A stretch of DNA of 40,501 nucleotides from Zygnema cylindricum (lineage: Eukaryota > Streptophyta > Zygnematophyceae > Zygnematales > Zygnemataceae). The translations under genes were made by a program, and so were the position numbers. The stretch is from the NCBI GenBank assembly GCA_037447655.1, contig JBBHKE010002511.1, forward strand, positions 120,338 through 160,838, in the 5' to 3' direction. Every line of letters starts with the position of its first letter. Position 1 is the first letter of the stretch. The notes beneath the pieces were generated by a model. It searched no databases, was not told the origin of the DNA, and was given only the letters and a program-made list of their open reading frames with translations. Positions 20,487-29,790 of this stretch are shown one piece after another.

Positions 20487-21206
20487 GGGTGAAGTTCCAT
20501 TTGGACATTCTGTAATTGTACGGCCAACATTACAGAATGCTACAATTTGAACGAAGTTCCATTGCGTAGAGTCTGTAATCCACGTGCTTGAAACTGAGTG
20601 GTACCACGTAAGTCAATATCGGATATTATATATCGTCAATGATCTTCACACCGACCAAAAATCTTAATTAGCGTACCAAGTCATCGTGCAAGTGTGCAAC
20701 ACAAATTTTGTACTCTCCGTAGACGCCTTGTCAGATACCACATCATTTCTTAGGATTCCTCTTTTTTCGCGTGATGAATGAGCGTTTCCAAAAATAGTGT
20801 GACGAATGGGCGCTAACAGAAATAGCGTGACGAAAGTGCGTTACGACTTTTCGTTTGTAATTTTTTTTTTATTTTTCAATGCGTATATCGTGTGCGAAAT
20901 TTTTTGACTTCCGTTGGTTGCCAATTTGACACGTATGCCAAGTATCCAACGTGTCGTGGCTCATTTTTTTCTGTAATTGGTGATGTACCTCGCGAGGTAC
21001 ATCACCAATTACAGAAACTTTCGAAGCGAATGCTTCGCGAAAAAATATCCAACGGTCGTTGTTAACTCCCAGACTTTTGGAGAATATTGGCAAGATTCTC
21101 TGTAATGTTGTTTTCCGCATAAAAACAAAATAAGAAGTACAACGTAGTGCGGAAAGGTCCGAATTTCTGTAAACTTCCTCACTTTTCGTCTAATGGAACT
21201 TCACCC
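20487..21206. mobile_element. PIF/Harbinger-like MITE H2, nested in M4
   Basis: TAA at 20484-20486 and 21207-21209 flanks GGGTGAAGTTCCATTTGGAC and its partial complement ending TGGAACTTCACCC. 720 bp, no coding. It matches H1 along most of its length. It contains a perfect 50-bp palindrome about 190 bp from the right end. Confidence 0.85.
20968..21017. repeat. 50-bp perfect palindrome of H2
   Basis: 25-bp arms without mismatch or spacer, the centre reading GTACCTCGCGAGGTAC and the outer end TTCTGTA/TACAGAA. Perfect pairing over this length suggests recent origin or upkeep. Confidence 0.95.
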
Positions 21207-21319
21207 TAAATTCCCTTTGTGAAAAAGTTCTTTCACGTAAATTAGAGTTTATTAATCTAATTGCTTTTTTTGGTTTTTAATCTATTTTTTCCATTACTCT
21301 AATTACGATTCGCGGTGTA

Positions 21320-21838
21320 CACCGTGAATCGCTATTAGTGTGTTGAACGCTAGTTGAGGTACCCTGTTTTTTTCGGCAAATTCTCAAATAGAATTGAACA
21401 TTCTAAATGTTTCTACACGTTATTTGAGGTAGCCCACTAAATAGGATTCATGACTCTAATATAGTGTGATTATAAATAGTGTGGTGTACGGTCTATTACA
21501 GCCATACTTTTTTTGTACTTTTTCAAGTAGAAAAGTACAGAAAATATATTCACGCTGTCCCGTAGTCGCGCTAACATGTAATTGCGTAAAAATTTTCCGG
21601 CATTCGCGGATGTAAAAAAAACGAGACGGCGTACGATTTGAACAATTTCTTACATGCACATAGTTTAGTGTGGAAATATTATACACTGAATTTTTTTACA
21701 AAGCAGTTTACAAATTAGAGTATACGAAAAATTAGAATTAAAATTATTTCCAAAAAAACGACATTCCCAATTAGCGTAAATAACGCTACTTGTTTCATTT
21801 CGCTATCTATTTCATTACGCTAATAGCGATTCACGGTG
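21320..21838. mobile_element. TA-MITE M6
   Basis: TA at 21318-21319 (shared with M4) and 21839-21840. Ends CACCGTGAATCGCTATTAGTG and GCTAATAGCGATTCACGGTG. 519 bp, no coding. The interior ATAGTGTGGTGTACGGTC and AAAAGTACAGAAAA are distant relatives of M1-M5. Confidence 0.85.
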
Positions 21839-21840
21839 TA

Positions 21841-22038
21841 CACCGCCAATCGCTATTAGAGTATATAACGCTAATACGGTGCCCCTAAATTTTGACCCCA
21901 AAACCTGAAATAGAATTAATAGGGATATTTAAGGACGTGGACCATAATCTGCCACGCCTCAGGCACTAAATAAGAATCAATAACGCTAATTGTTTTTTGA
22001 CGCTATTTAATCCTTGACTCTAATAGCGATTGGCGGTG
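21841..22038. mobile_element. TA-MITE M7, short form
   Basis: 198 bp from CACCGCCAATCGCTATTAGAG to CTAATAGCGATTGGCGGTG, sharing its left TA with M6 and its right TA (22039-22040) with N4. It contains the GGACCATAATCTGCCACG block found inverted in M8. Confidence 0.85.
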
Positions 22039-22040
22039 TA

Positions 22041-22238
22041 GTGTTCATATTTTTTTCGCCACTTAAAACATATTTTCTCCGTACACACATGTGGGATTGT
22101 AGATCTGACGGTTGCGATTGAAATTTGTGAATCTCAGCTTCCGATTGGCGGTTTCAAATGGAAAATCGGACAATTGTGTACGGAGAAAAGGTGTTTTAAG
22201 TGGCAAAAAAACATTAACACTTAAAGCGATACACGGTG
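22041..22238. mobile_element. Small palindromic TA-MITE, copy N4
   Basis: The left end is shortened to GTGTTCATA, probably damaged where it abuts M7. The right end GCGATACACGGTG meets TA at 22239. The inner arms CGCCACTTAAAACATATTTT and AAAGGTGTTTTAAGTGGC are clear. Confidence 0.8.
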
Positions 22239-22254
22239 TACTGTATTGTACGGT

Positions 22255-22420
22255 AGTTCGAGCTTAGTCCCACGTGGATATGCTAAAGTGACGAGTGTCA
22301 CCCAATGACACATCGTCGGAAGCTCATGAGCCACGTGGAAGAATCTAGTGACCTTTCTTTCACCACGTCATCCGAGTCGCAGACTTAAAATATACGTCCA
22401 GATACGTGGCAGCAGCGGAA
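22255..22420 (+). promoter_or_regulatory. Cluster of ACGT-core motifs upstream of the two-exon gene
   Basis: Two G-boxes (CCACGTGG at 22270-22277 and 22331-22338), CCACGTCA at about 22363 and ATACGTGGCAG at about 22402 lie within 150 bp. ACGT-core motifs of this type bind plant bZIP factors, and ACGTGGC is the core of ABA-response elements. They lie about 650 bp before the start codon at 23067. Use as a promoter is inferred. Confidence 0.45.
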
Positions 22421-23066
22421 CTGTCCGTAATTTGGCGTTTAGCTGCATCGGATTAGTGAGTACTAATTTTTTACTATAAAGAATAAATAAAGGAACAAAT
22501 AAAACAAAAAAAAAAGGAACGGGAAAAAGTAGAAAGGTATCCTACTGCATTGGGTCCAGAAAAAAAAAAAAAATCTCACCTTCGATGCTACTTTAGCTTT
22601 CAAATAAAACAGGTAGACAACATTTTTTTTTCCCTGATTTTTTTATTATTTTCCGGGCAGATGTCTTCCAATCAGAAACGTTTCCACCGAACTTGAAATA
22701 TAAAAAAGTTTTTAAAAAAGGATAAAAGGATAAAAAGGATAAACAAAAGCCAAACACAATGACACTATTTTATTTTCAATTATCGAGTAAATGATTCAAA
22801 TTTCGAGGACGATTCGCTGCAGCTACCTTCTTAATTTTTAAATTTCAGCTACCTTTCTCGTTTTTTTTCTGTTTTTTTTTTGCGGAGCTGCCCGGAATTT
22901 GCAGCTTCCTTAGGGAAGTTTGGCATCTCCACTCACTTACCTGGGTGAGACTGAGAGAGAGGGAAAGAGGGAGAGAAGGGGAGAGAAAGAAAGGACGGAT
23001 ACTTCTTCATATTGTCGTACAATTTTTAGAAGAAAACGCATATTTACCCAATTCGGAAAACCAAAA
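22421..23066 (+). other. AT-rich and A-rich upstream region of the two-exon gene
   Basis: AT-rich DNA with A runs at 22505-22575 and T runs at 22621-22650 and 22861-22880. A purine-rich GAGA tract follows at 22948-22995. The transcription start is not evident, and part of 22900-23066 is probably 5' UTR. Confidence 0.4.
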
Positions 23067-23133
23067 ATGTTGGAATTGACGCTCGTTGCTTTGAGCTGGT
23101 TGGCCACTGCGGAGGCTGCTAGAGGGGGCGATG
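23067..23133 (+). CDS. Exon 1: signal peptide of an unrecognised small membrane protein
   Basis: ATG in CCAAAAATGTTGG opens MLELTLVALSWLATAEAARG, a short hydrophobic stretch ending AEA-A like a signal-peptidase site. The exon ends one base into a codon at a textbook donor (ATG|GTGAGT, 23133/23134). The reading frame beyond it runs into CT-rich low-complexity DNA, supporting an intron. I join it to the downstream exon because that one supplies the transmembrane segment expected for a type I protein and follows a good acceptor. The exon joining is inferred. Confidence 0.6.
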
Positions 23134-23733
23134 GTGAGTTCCTCCCTCCGTCCCTCCCTCCCTCCCTCCCTCCCCCTCTCTCTCTCCCTTTTCCTCTCTC
23201 TCTCTCCCTCTTCCTCTCACTCTCTCCCTCTCTCTCTCCCTCCCCGATTATGAAAATTACATTAGGCTTAGTATGCTTTCATCCGTACATTTTTGCCACG
23301 TAGCTTTCATATTTCCATAACCTGGGGAAACACTAAACCCATATTTTACCTTGTTTTGTGGGATTTCTTGTTTTTTAGTGCTTTTTTTTTGTATTTAAAG
23401 TTTTGTGCAATTCATGAGTTCTTTTGTCCTTTTGCTCTCCTCCTCTTCCACCTTAAGATATAATGCAAAAAAAATCTCAGGTCCAGACTCTCCTCCCTCC
23501 CTCCCCTCTCCCTCCATCCTCTTCTCATCACTCAATTTCTTCCTCCTCTTCCGCACTCCTCTTTCCCCTGCTTTCCCTCCCTCTCGCCCTATTCTCCTTC
23601 CTTCTCTCTCCCACTTTCCCCCTCCCCTTCCCCCTCCCCCCCCCCCCCCCCCTTCCCCCCCCCCCCCCCCCCCCCCCCCCCTCCCCCTCCCACCGATTTT
23701 TTCCCCTCCCGCCTCGGCCGCCATCTCTCCCAG
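23134..23733 (+). other. Probable intron with CT microsatellites and a long C run
   Basis: Donor GTGAGT at 23134. Acceptor CCATCTCTCCCAG ends at 23733, with a second AG at 23738. Inside are CCCT and CTCT repeats (23140-23245), T-rich DNA, and a near-continuous C run at 23636-23681 broken only by TT. Long C runs are prone to length error in sequencing. Confidence 0.55.
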
Positions 23734-24195
23734 TCCAGTCCTCCCCCCCCTATCCCTCCCTCCTCCGACGAGGACGCCTACAACTCCTACTACTGCTACT
23801 ACTACGGCTATTACTGTAGACGGAGGAGCGGCGTCTCCTGGTGGAGCATCCTCCTCGCCTGTCTCGCCGCTGTCTTCCTCCTCCTCCTCCTCACGACCCT
23901 CTGTATCCGGAGGGCGAGGTACATGAAGGAGTACAGGGAGAGACAGAGGGCTTATCAAATGTACGGAGCTCAGGCAGGAGGAGTGGGAGGAGGAGGAGTG
24001 GGTGGGAATGGGGTACATCCGTACCAACCAGGTTATTATCCGTACAATCAGAATGTGAATCAGAATGGGAATGTGGAGGGAAACCAGAATGGGAATTTGG
24101 GAGAGAATCCGGTGCAGAATCCGTATCCTCCGACGAATCCGGAGAATGTCGGTCGAACGGAAACGGGAACGGGGACGAATGGAACCCCAAAATAG
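23734..24195 (+). CDS. Exon 2: Tyr/Cys-rich, single-pass membrane, Gly/Asn/Pro-rich tail
   Basis: The supported frame reads, from about 23761, an acidic turn, then YNSYYCYYYGYYCRRR, then a transmembrane helix (SWWSILLACLAAVFLLLLLL, 23845-23892), a basic stop-transfer (RRARYMKEYRERQ), and a tail of about 80 residues with GVGGGGVGG, HPYQPGYYPY and NQNGN repeats to TAG at 24195. With exon 1 it would be a secreted-then-anchored type I protein with a short Tyr/Cys ectodomain. No family is recognised. The phase is off by one base with acceptor 23733: an eight-C run at 23743-23750 one base too long, or another exon, would reconcile them. The tail frame itself is uninterrupted. Confidence 0.65.
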   Translation, partial: SSPPPPIPPSSDEDAYNSYYCYYYGYYCRRRSGVSWWSILLACLAAVFLLLLLTTLCIRRARYMKEYRERQRAYQMYGAQAGGVGGGGVGGNGVHPYQPGYYPYNQNVNQNGNVEGNQNGNLGENPVQNPYPPTNPENVGRTETGTGTNGTPK

Positions 24196-25486
24196 TGGGT
24201 TGTTGTTTCTTTGGTGGGAGGGAAGTAGAGAGTTAAGGCGGGAAAGGGTAGGAGAGAGGAGAATGGGAGAAGAGAAGGGAGCGAGAGAGTGGAAGGTGGA
24301 GGAAGGTGGAGGAAGGGTCAGGGGAGGAGGAGAGAGGGGAAGTGTACACGTGTAAAGTTTTAAAAGGTCTGGTTTGTCTCCGTGTGAATAAGTTTGGAAC
24401 TTTTGGGAAAATTTAAAATGTATGGAGAAAGATCGAGATGGGTTTTTTTTCGGTGGCGTAATTTTTTTAAGTTCCTTATGTTTTTTTGGGTTTTTAAGTA
24501 TAAGTGGGACTGGATAAGTTTCTAGGTCTGATAAGGTGTAGGGCAAAAAATAAATGAGCGGGTATAGAACTGTTGTATGAATTTAAATAAAGTTCTATGT
24601 GTAATTTAAGACATGTTGTAAAGAAAGGATATCCGTGACTGTACTTTATCGGTTATTTGCTTATTTGTTTTCAAACAAAAAAATTGGGCATGTAAGAAGA
24701 TTTATCCCACATTTGGTGAAGTTGGATTTTGGGGAAAGTTGTTCCATGGAGGGGAACCTAACCTAACTCCATTATTTGATACCTTTCATGTTTTTGATTT
24801 TATGTCTTTGAAATAGTTTGTGATGGTGAATTTATCTTTTTGGCATCACTTTCACCTAAAAATCAAGTGGTACGGCATGTTCATTTTTTTGGGTCTTTTT
24901 TCACTTCAAATGGACATTTCACACTTTATTTCTACATTTGAAATGTGATTTTGTTTTTCGAAGTATAATTTACATATTATAATATATAGTTGACTATTTT
25001 TTAAGCACCTTTCGGTCATCTTTTGTAAAAAAAACCCATCCAAAGCTAATTTGCATGTAGACAAGTTTTAATATTTTGTAATAGGATGATAGAAAATTGG
25101 TCTATTGAGTTTCCATTTTCATTGTACATTTATCAAAAGGCATTTATTAAAAGGAAAAATGTGTGTTAAAGTACAGGTTTCAATGTCCATGGTTTTTCTA
25201 ACATGAATTTATTGCTTGAAGTGTTGGGTTTGAACTGATCGTTGCATGGTAGTTTGAACGTTTTAACCCCTTTTCCGAAGGTTAAACTTTGTCCTTTTCT
25301 TGTGTAAGTTTTAGAACCAGTAATTCTTAAGTGTATCCGACTATTTAGTTAGAGGTCATTTCTTTGTTGTTTTTTTTTTAACGATAATTGTTATTTATCT
25401 CCCAAAATTAAGACAAAACTGCTAGAACTTTGCTATTTAAGTTTAAATATATTTCTTAACCAACGAATACATTCTTTGAAGGTATG
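24196..25486. other. 3' flank of the two-exon gene, AT-rich intergenic DNA
   Basis: 24196-24345 is purine-rich (GGAGAG, GGAAGG). AATAAA occurs at about 24550 and AAATAAAG at about 24585, plausible poly(A) signals. From 24600 to 25480 the DNA is AT-rich with no supported gene or repeat. Confidence 0.4.
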
Positions 25487-25958
25487 TATTGAATGTAATG
25501 CCATAAAAGGCTGAAAAGATTAAAGTGTCGAAAGTATCTAGAAAAGCCAAAACAAGAAAGACACTAAGATAAATAAGACAGGGAAGAAAAGCAACGACAA
25601 ACAAGGAACAAGTGAGAGGTTTGTCGTTCAAGTGTCTTTGATTTAGATAAATTTTCACGGCGACACAAGAAAGTCTTATAGTAAGACGAGGTAAGGAGTA
25701 GCCGCAAAAAAAGGCTCTAAAAGGTACATCTAGCCTAGAGCGTAACTTAGGAAGGTACATCTAGTTATGGTAAAAGGAATCTAAGACTAAATAGATTCCT
25801 ACGCAAGAATCATCAATTCTAATAAAGGTATGTACATTCCACTAAATAAAGTATAGAATGATAAACCGAAGTACAAGACTTATAGCGTAGCAAATAGAAC
25901 TCTAAAAATAGTGTATGAAACAACAAGTAGTGTAGAATGCTTTAATGGTATTTCAACA
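25487..25958 (-). repeat. 3' LTR of the copia element
   Basis: 472 bp. On the minus strand it starts TGTTGAAATACCATTAAAGC after the polypurine tract and ends CATTCAATA. It matches 30655-31127 nearly base for base. Confidence 0.95.
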
Positions 25959-25967
25959 CCCCCCCTC
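25959..25967 (-). other. Polypurine tract of the copia element
   Basis: Minus strand GAGGGGGGG directly before the 3' LTR, the expected place and composition for the primer of plus-strand DNA synthesis. Confidence 0.85.
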
Positions 25968-25980
25968 GATTAAAGCATGG

Positions 25981-28900
25981 TTAGTCACGAAGACCGGCAT
26001 AGTAAATGTGATGATGAAATAAAGGACGAGGGAGAGGTTTGGTGAGAAAATCGGCAAGTTGAGAGCTGAATGCACAATGAGAGAAGGAAACAGTACCATC
26101 AAGAATTTTATCACGCGTAAAATGGAATTGTATATCAATATGTTTAATGCGTGTATGATGGATAGGATTTTTCATTAGAGCCAATGCCCCTTGAGAGTCA
26201 CAAAAAATGGGAGTGGGAGAAGATGGAGGAAAAGAGAGATCAGAAAGAAGGCGTCGGAACCAAGTAGCCGATTCCGTGGCGTTAGTGCCGGCCATATATT
26301 CCGCCTCCGTTGAGGAAAGAGCAACAGTTTATTGTTTGCGGGATGACCAAGAGACAAGACCACCACCGAGAGAAAAACATACACCGGAAATGGAACGACG
26401 ATCGTCGAGTTGATTTCCCCAATCCGCATCGCAGAATCCAATAATCGAAGTGTCCGGAGTAAAAGAAGGGGAGGAGTGTGAGGGAGGAGAAGTATGGGAA
26501 AAAGTGAGGTGAAGATGTTTCGTTCCTTGGAGGTATCGAAAGACACGCTTGGCGGCTTGGAGATGAGTTTGAGTGGCACAATGTGAAAATTGAGACAAAA
26601 GACAAACGGCAATACATATATCCGGCCGTGTACCAAGCATAGCATACATTAATTTTCCAACAATCGACCGATATAGTGAGTTTATATCTCCTTGGGCATT
26701 CCCATCGGAGGACTCTTTTGTGAGAGTGGTATTCGGATCAATAGGGGTAGGCACCGAATTGCAATCGGACATTGCAAAATGCTCAAGAAGATCAAGAATG
26801 TAGTGCTCTTGACTCATTTGCAAAATGCGTACAGACCTTTGACGTAAAATAGCGATGCCTAAACAATAGTCAAGATCGCCTAAATCGGTCATAGGCCAAT
26901 ACGATGAGAGAATGTTTTTTACTTGAGTAATAGAGGATTTACTAGGACCTGCGAGAATTAAATCATCTACGTAAATAATAATGATGATTAATTGGTCTTC
27001 TGTACCTCCAATATTAATCCCAAGATCAGCACTGATTTCTTTAAAACCTTCTTTAATTAATGCTGCGACAAAGGTTTGATGCCAAACTCTAGGTGCTTGT
27101 TTAAGACCATAAATAGACTTGCGTAAATGACAGACAAGAGTTTCTGTACCAGGGACAGCATAGCCAGGTGGTTGTTCCATAAAAATATATTATGCAAGAC
27201 TGCCATGAAGAAAAGCAGTTTTGACGTCGAGTTGTTGTAATTCCCAATCATGAAGAGCTGCACGGGATAAAATAGTACGGATGGAGTCAAACTTTGCGAC
27301 AGGGGCAAAAGTTTCGTTGTAGTCAACGCCCCTTGTCTGTAAGTACCCTTTGGCGATGAGCCATGCCTTATAACGATCGATAGTACCATCCACCAGTTGT
27401 TTAATTTTGAAGACCCATTTTGAACCAATCGCACGACGATTTGGTGGAAGAGTACAAAGCGTCCAGGTATTGTTTGTCATTAATGCGTCATATTCTTGTG
27501 TAGCCGCAAGTCGCCACATGTCAGCATCAGGTCGTTTCAACGCGGCATTTAATGTAGGAAGATCTTTGACGTCGGCAAGGAAAGCGTGAGCAAGATTTTC
27601 GCGAATCTTCCACGTTGGTTGTGAGAGGCGCGTACTTTGACGTACGACAAGTTGTTCAGCAGGTGGCGTAAGTGGCGTAGTAATGACTGAATTGCGAGTG
27701 ACACGTGCCGGCGAAGTGATCTCCAAAGGACGTGGAAATAAATTTGTCGAAGGATGGACCGAAGCGTCACCAACGACAGGTCGAACATTGATGAAATTTG
27801 TCGCGTTCAAGACCGTCGCGTCACCAGCGACAGGTTGTACAGTAATAAAATTTGTCGCGTCCAGAACCGTCGCGTCGCCGACAGGTCGTACGGCGGTAAA
27901 ATTTGTTCCGTCCAGGACAGTCGCATCACCAGCGACAGGTCGTACGGCAGTAGGAGATTTTGTCGCGTCCAAGTGGGTGACGTCACCAGCGACAAATCGT
28001 ATATCACCAGAAATCGTGGAGCGCATGTGAGAAAGTTCATCGCCGAAATTGGAGGAAGAGACAGAATCTGTAGAAAGAGTAAGATCTGTAGAAATAGGGG
28101 AAATGTGAGGGTGTAAAGGGGGCGTGTTTTGCGATGGGGTTAAAGGGGGTGTGAGCAAGGTGGTAATAGAATTAGAGGTGACAGTTTCATAAGGAGGGAA
28201 TAAACTAAGAAGATGAGTGATGGGGAAATCAAGTACAAGTGTACGTATAAGAGGAGTTTCATGAAAAATAACGTCACGAGTGGTGACAATGCGGTGAGAA
28301 GAGGGACACCAAATACGATAAGCTTTGGAATTTGGGGAGTATCCCACAAAAATTCCTCGTATAGCTCAAGGACCTAATTTACCATTGGAAGGGGGAAGGA
28401 TTTTGAAGTATGCTTCGCATCCAAAAATGCCAAAATGATAGACGTCGGGTTTAGTCCCATGCCAAGCTTCAAAAGGAGTTTTGTTAGAGAGAGAGGAAGC
28501 AGGAGAGCGATTACGATTTTAAGAGGAAGTGAGTAAGGCTTCCGCCCAAAAATGAAAAGGTAAAGAGGCAAAATGAAGAAGAGAGCGAGACATGTCAATG
28601 AGAGTTCGATTAAGACGTTCAACATCACCATTTTGTTGCGGAGAGTGAGGAGAACTTTTGTGATGAATAATTCCATGTGTGAGTAAAAACTCGGAAAACT
28701 CATTTGAAACAAATTCCCCCCCATTATCCGTGCGGATTGTTTTGATGCGAGACGACAAGTGATTTTTTACAAGTGCTTTGAAATGTTGAAAGTGTGTAAA
28801 AACCTCAGACTTATGACGCATAAAGTAAACATGTGTAAAGGGAGAGAAATCGTCAATAACAGTGAGAAAATAAGATGCGCCACTAAGGCTTGGAATGGGA

Positions 28901-29790
28901 ATGGGACCACATACATCACTATGAATGAGATCAAGGGGAGCCAAAGAGCGAGAATAATAAGAAGAGAAAGGTAAGCGAGGCATTTTTCCAAGAATACAAC
29001 CATGACAAAAGTCAATCTTGTTTTCATTAAACTTATCGATGCCATTTACAAGTCCTTTTCCAAAGGAAGCTAGACTAGCACCATTAAGATGGCCGTATCG
29101 AAGACGCCATGTTAAAAAAGAGGAGGAAGATGGAGAATGAGCGAAAGAGGCATGAGCAAAATCATTAAAAAAAAAATAAAAAATATAAATTGCCCATCCT
29201 AGTGCCACTCCTAATGAGATCTTTACTAGAAGAAAAGAATTGAACAAGGGATTCGGTGATGACACCAAAACTCCCATGCGAAGAGCCGAACTAGCCGAAA
29301 AAAGATTTTTCTTAAGGTCAGGCACAAAATAAACTTTGTCCAATATGATTGGACGAGAGGCGTGAGAACCAGAATTAATATGCACCTGTCCAACGAGAGT
29401 AGAAGTTAAAATCATATCGTTACCCAAATAAATGCGTAGAGGAATGGCAAGAGGAACCATATTACGCATTATTTCACGCTAACAGCACATGTCATGAGAA
29501 GCGCTTGAGTCAATTAGCCAATCAGAAGGATTACCTGATTGCGAAAATGCGTACCTATAGTCCACGGAGGGAAGTGGGGGAGGTGTATGTGGGATGGGTA
29601 CAATTGTAGGTGTCGCAGATCCAATATTTTGGTTGGATTGGGGAATAACTTCAGGTGAAACCGGCCAATTTGAAAGAGGATAGTAAAAAGGAGGAGTCGT
29701 GTACCACGGTGGCGGTGGGCCGTACGGCAAATTGAAGTCGACCGCCGCGTGCGCCGCATGACCAGGTGGCGATAGGACTTTGAATTTGGA
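25981..29790 (-). pseudogene. Copia pol region: protease, integrase, RT, RNase H
   Basis: One minus-strand frame from about 29790 to TAA at 25981, broken by five single stops: TAG 29479-29481, TAA 28519-28521, TGA 28366-28368, TAA 27190-27192, TAA 26329-26331. Landmarks in order: protease WLIDSSASH, where Ser replaces the usual Gly after Asp-Ser; a His/Cys pre-integrase finger ending CHGC; integrase SDVCGPI, RTDNGGEF and NGDVERLNR (the three acidic residues); reverse transcriptase IYVDDLILAG; RNase H FCDADWGN and ending FLTKPLP. The frame between stops is intact and well conserved. At least one stop (TGA at 28366, where the family has Arg) looks like a C-to-T change. Confidence 0.9.

Larger units (their letters stand above)
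19633..21317. mobile_element. TA-MITE M4 carrying two nested insertions
   Basis: TA flanks CACCGTGAATCGTAATTAGA (19633) and CTAATTACGATTCGCGGTG (21317). Only 5 bp separate the TA after M3 from this element's start context. Two later elements are inside: a hAT-like MITE (19861-20199) and PIF/Harbinger-like H2 (20487-21206). Comparison with M3 and M5 shows where the host sequence is interrupted. Confidence 0.85.

Noticed and set aside
23395-24546. A 383-codon minus-strand open frame across the two-exon gene
   Set aside because: It is antisense to low-complexity CT/C-rich DNA and to a well-supported plus-strand frame. Its composition (poly-Gly, Glu-rich) reflects the repeat, and there is no domain.
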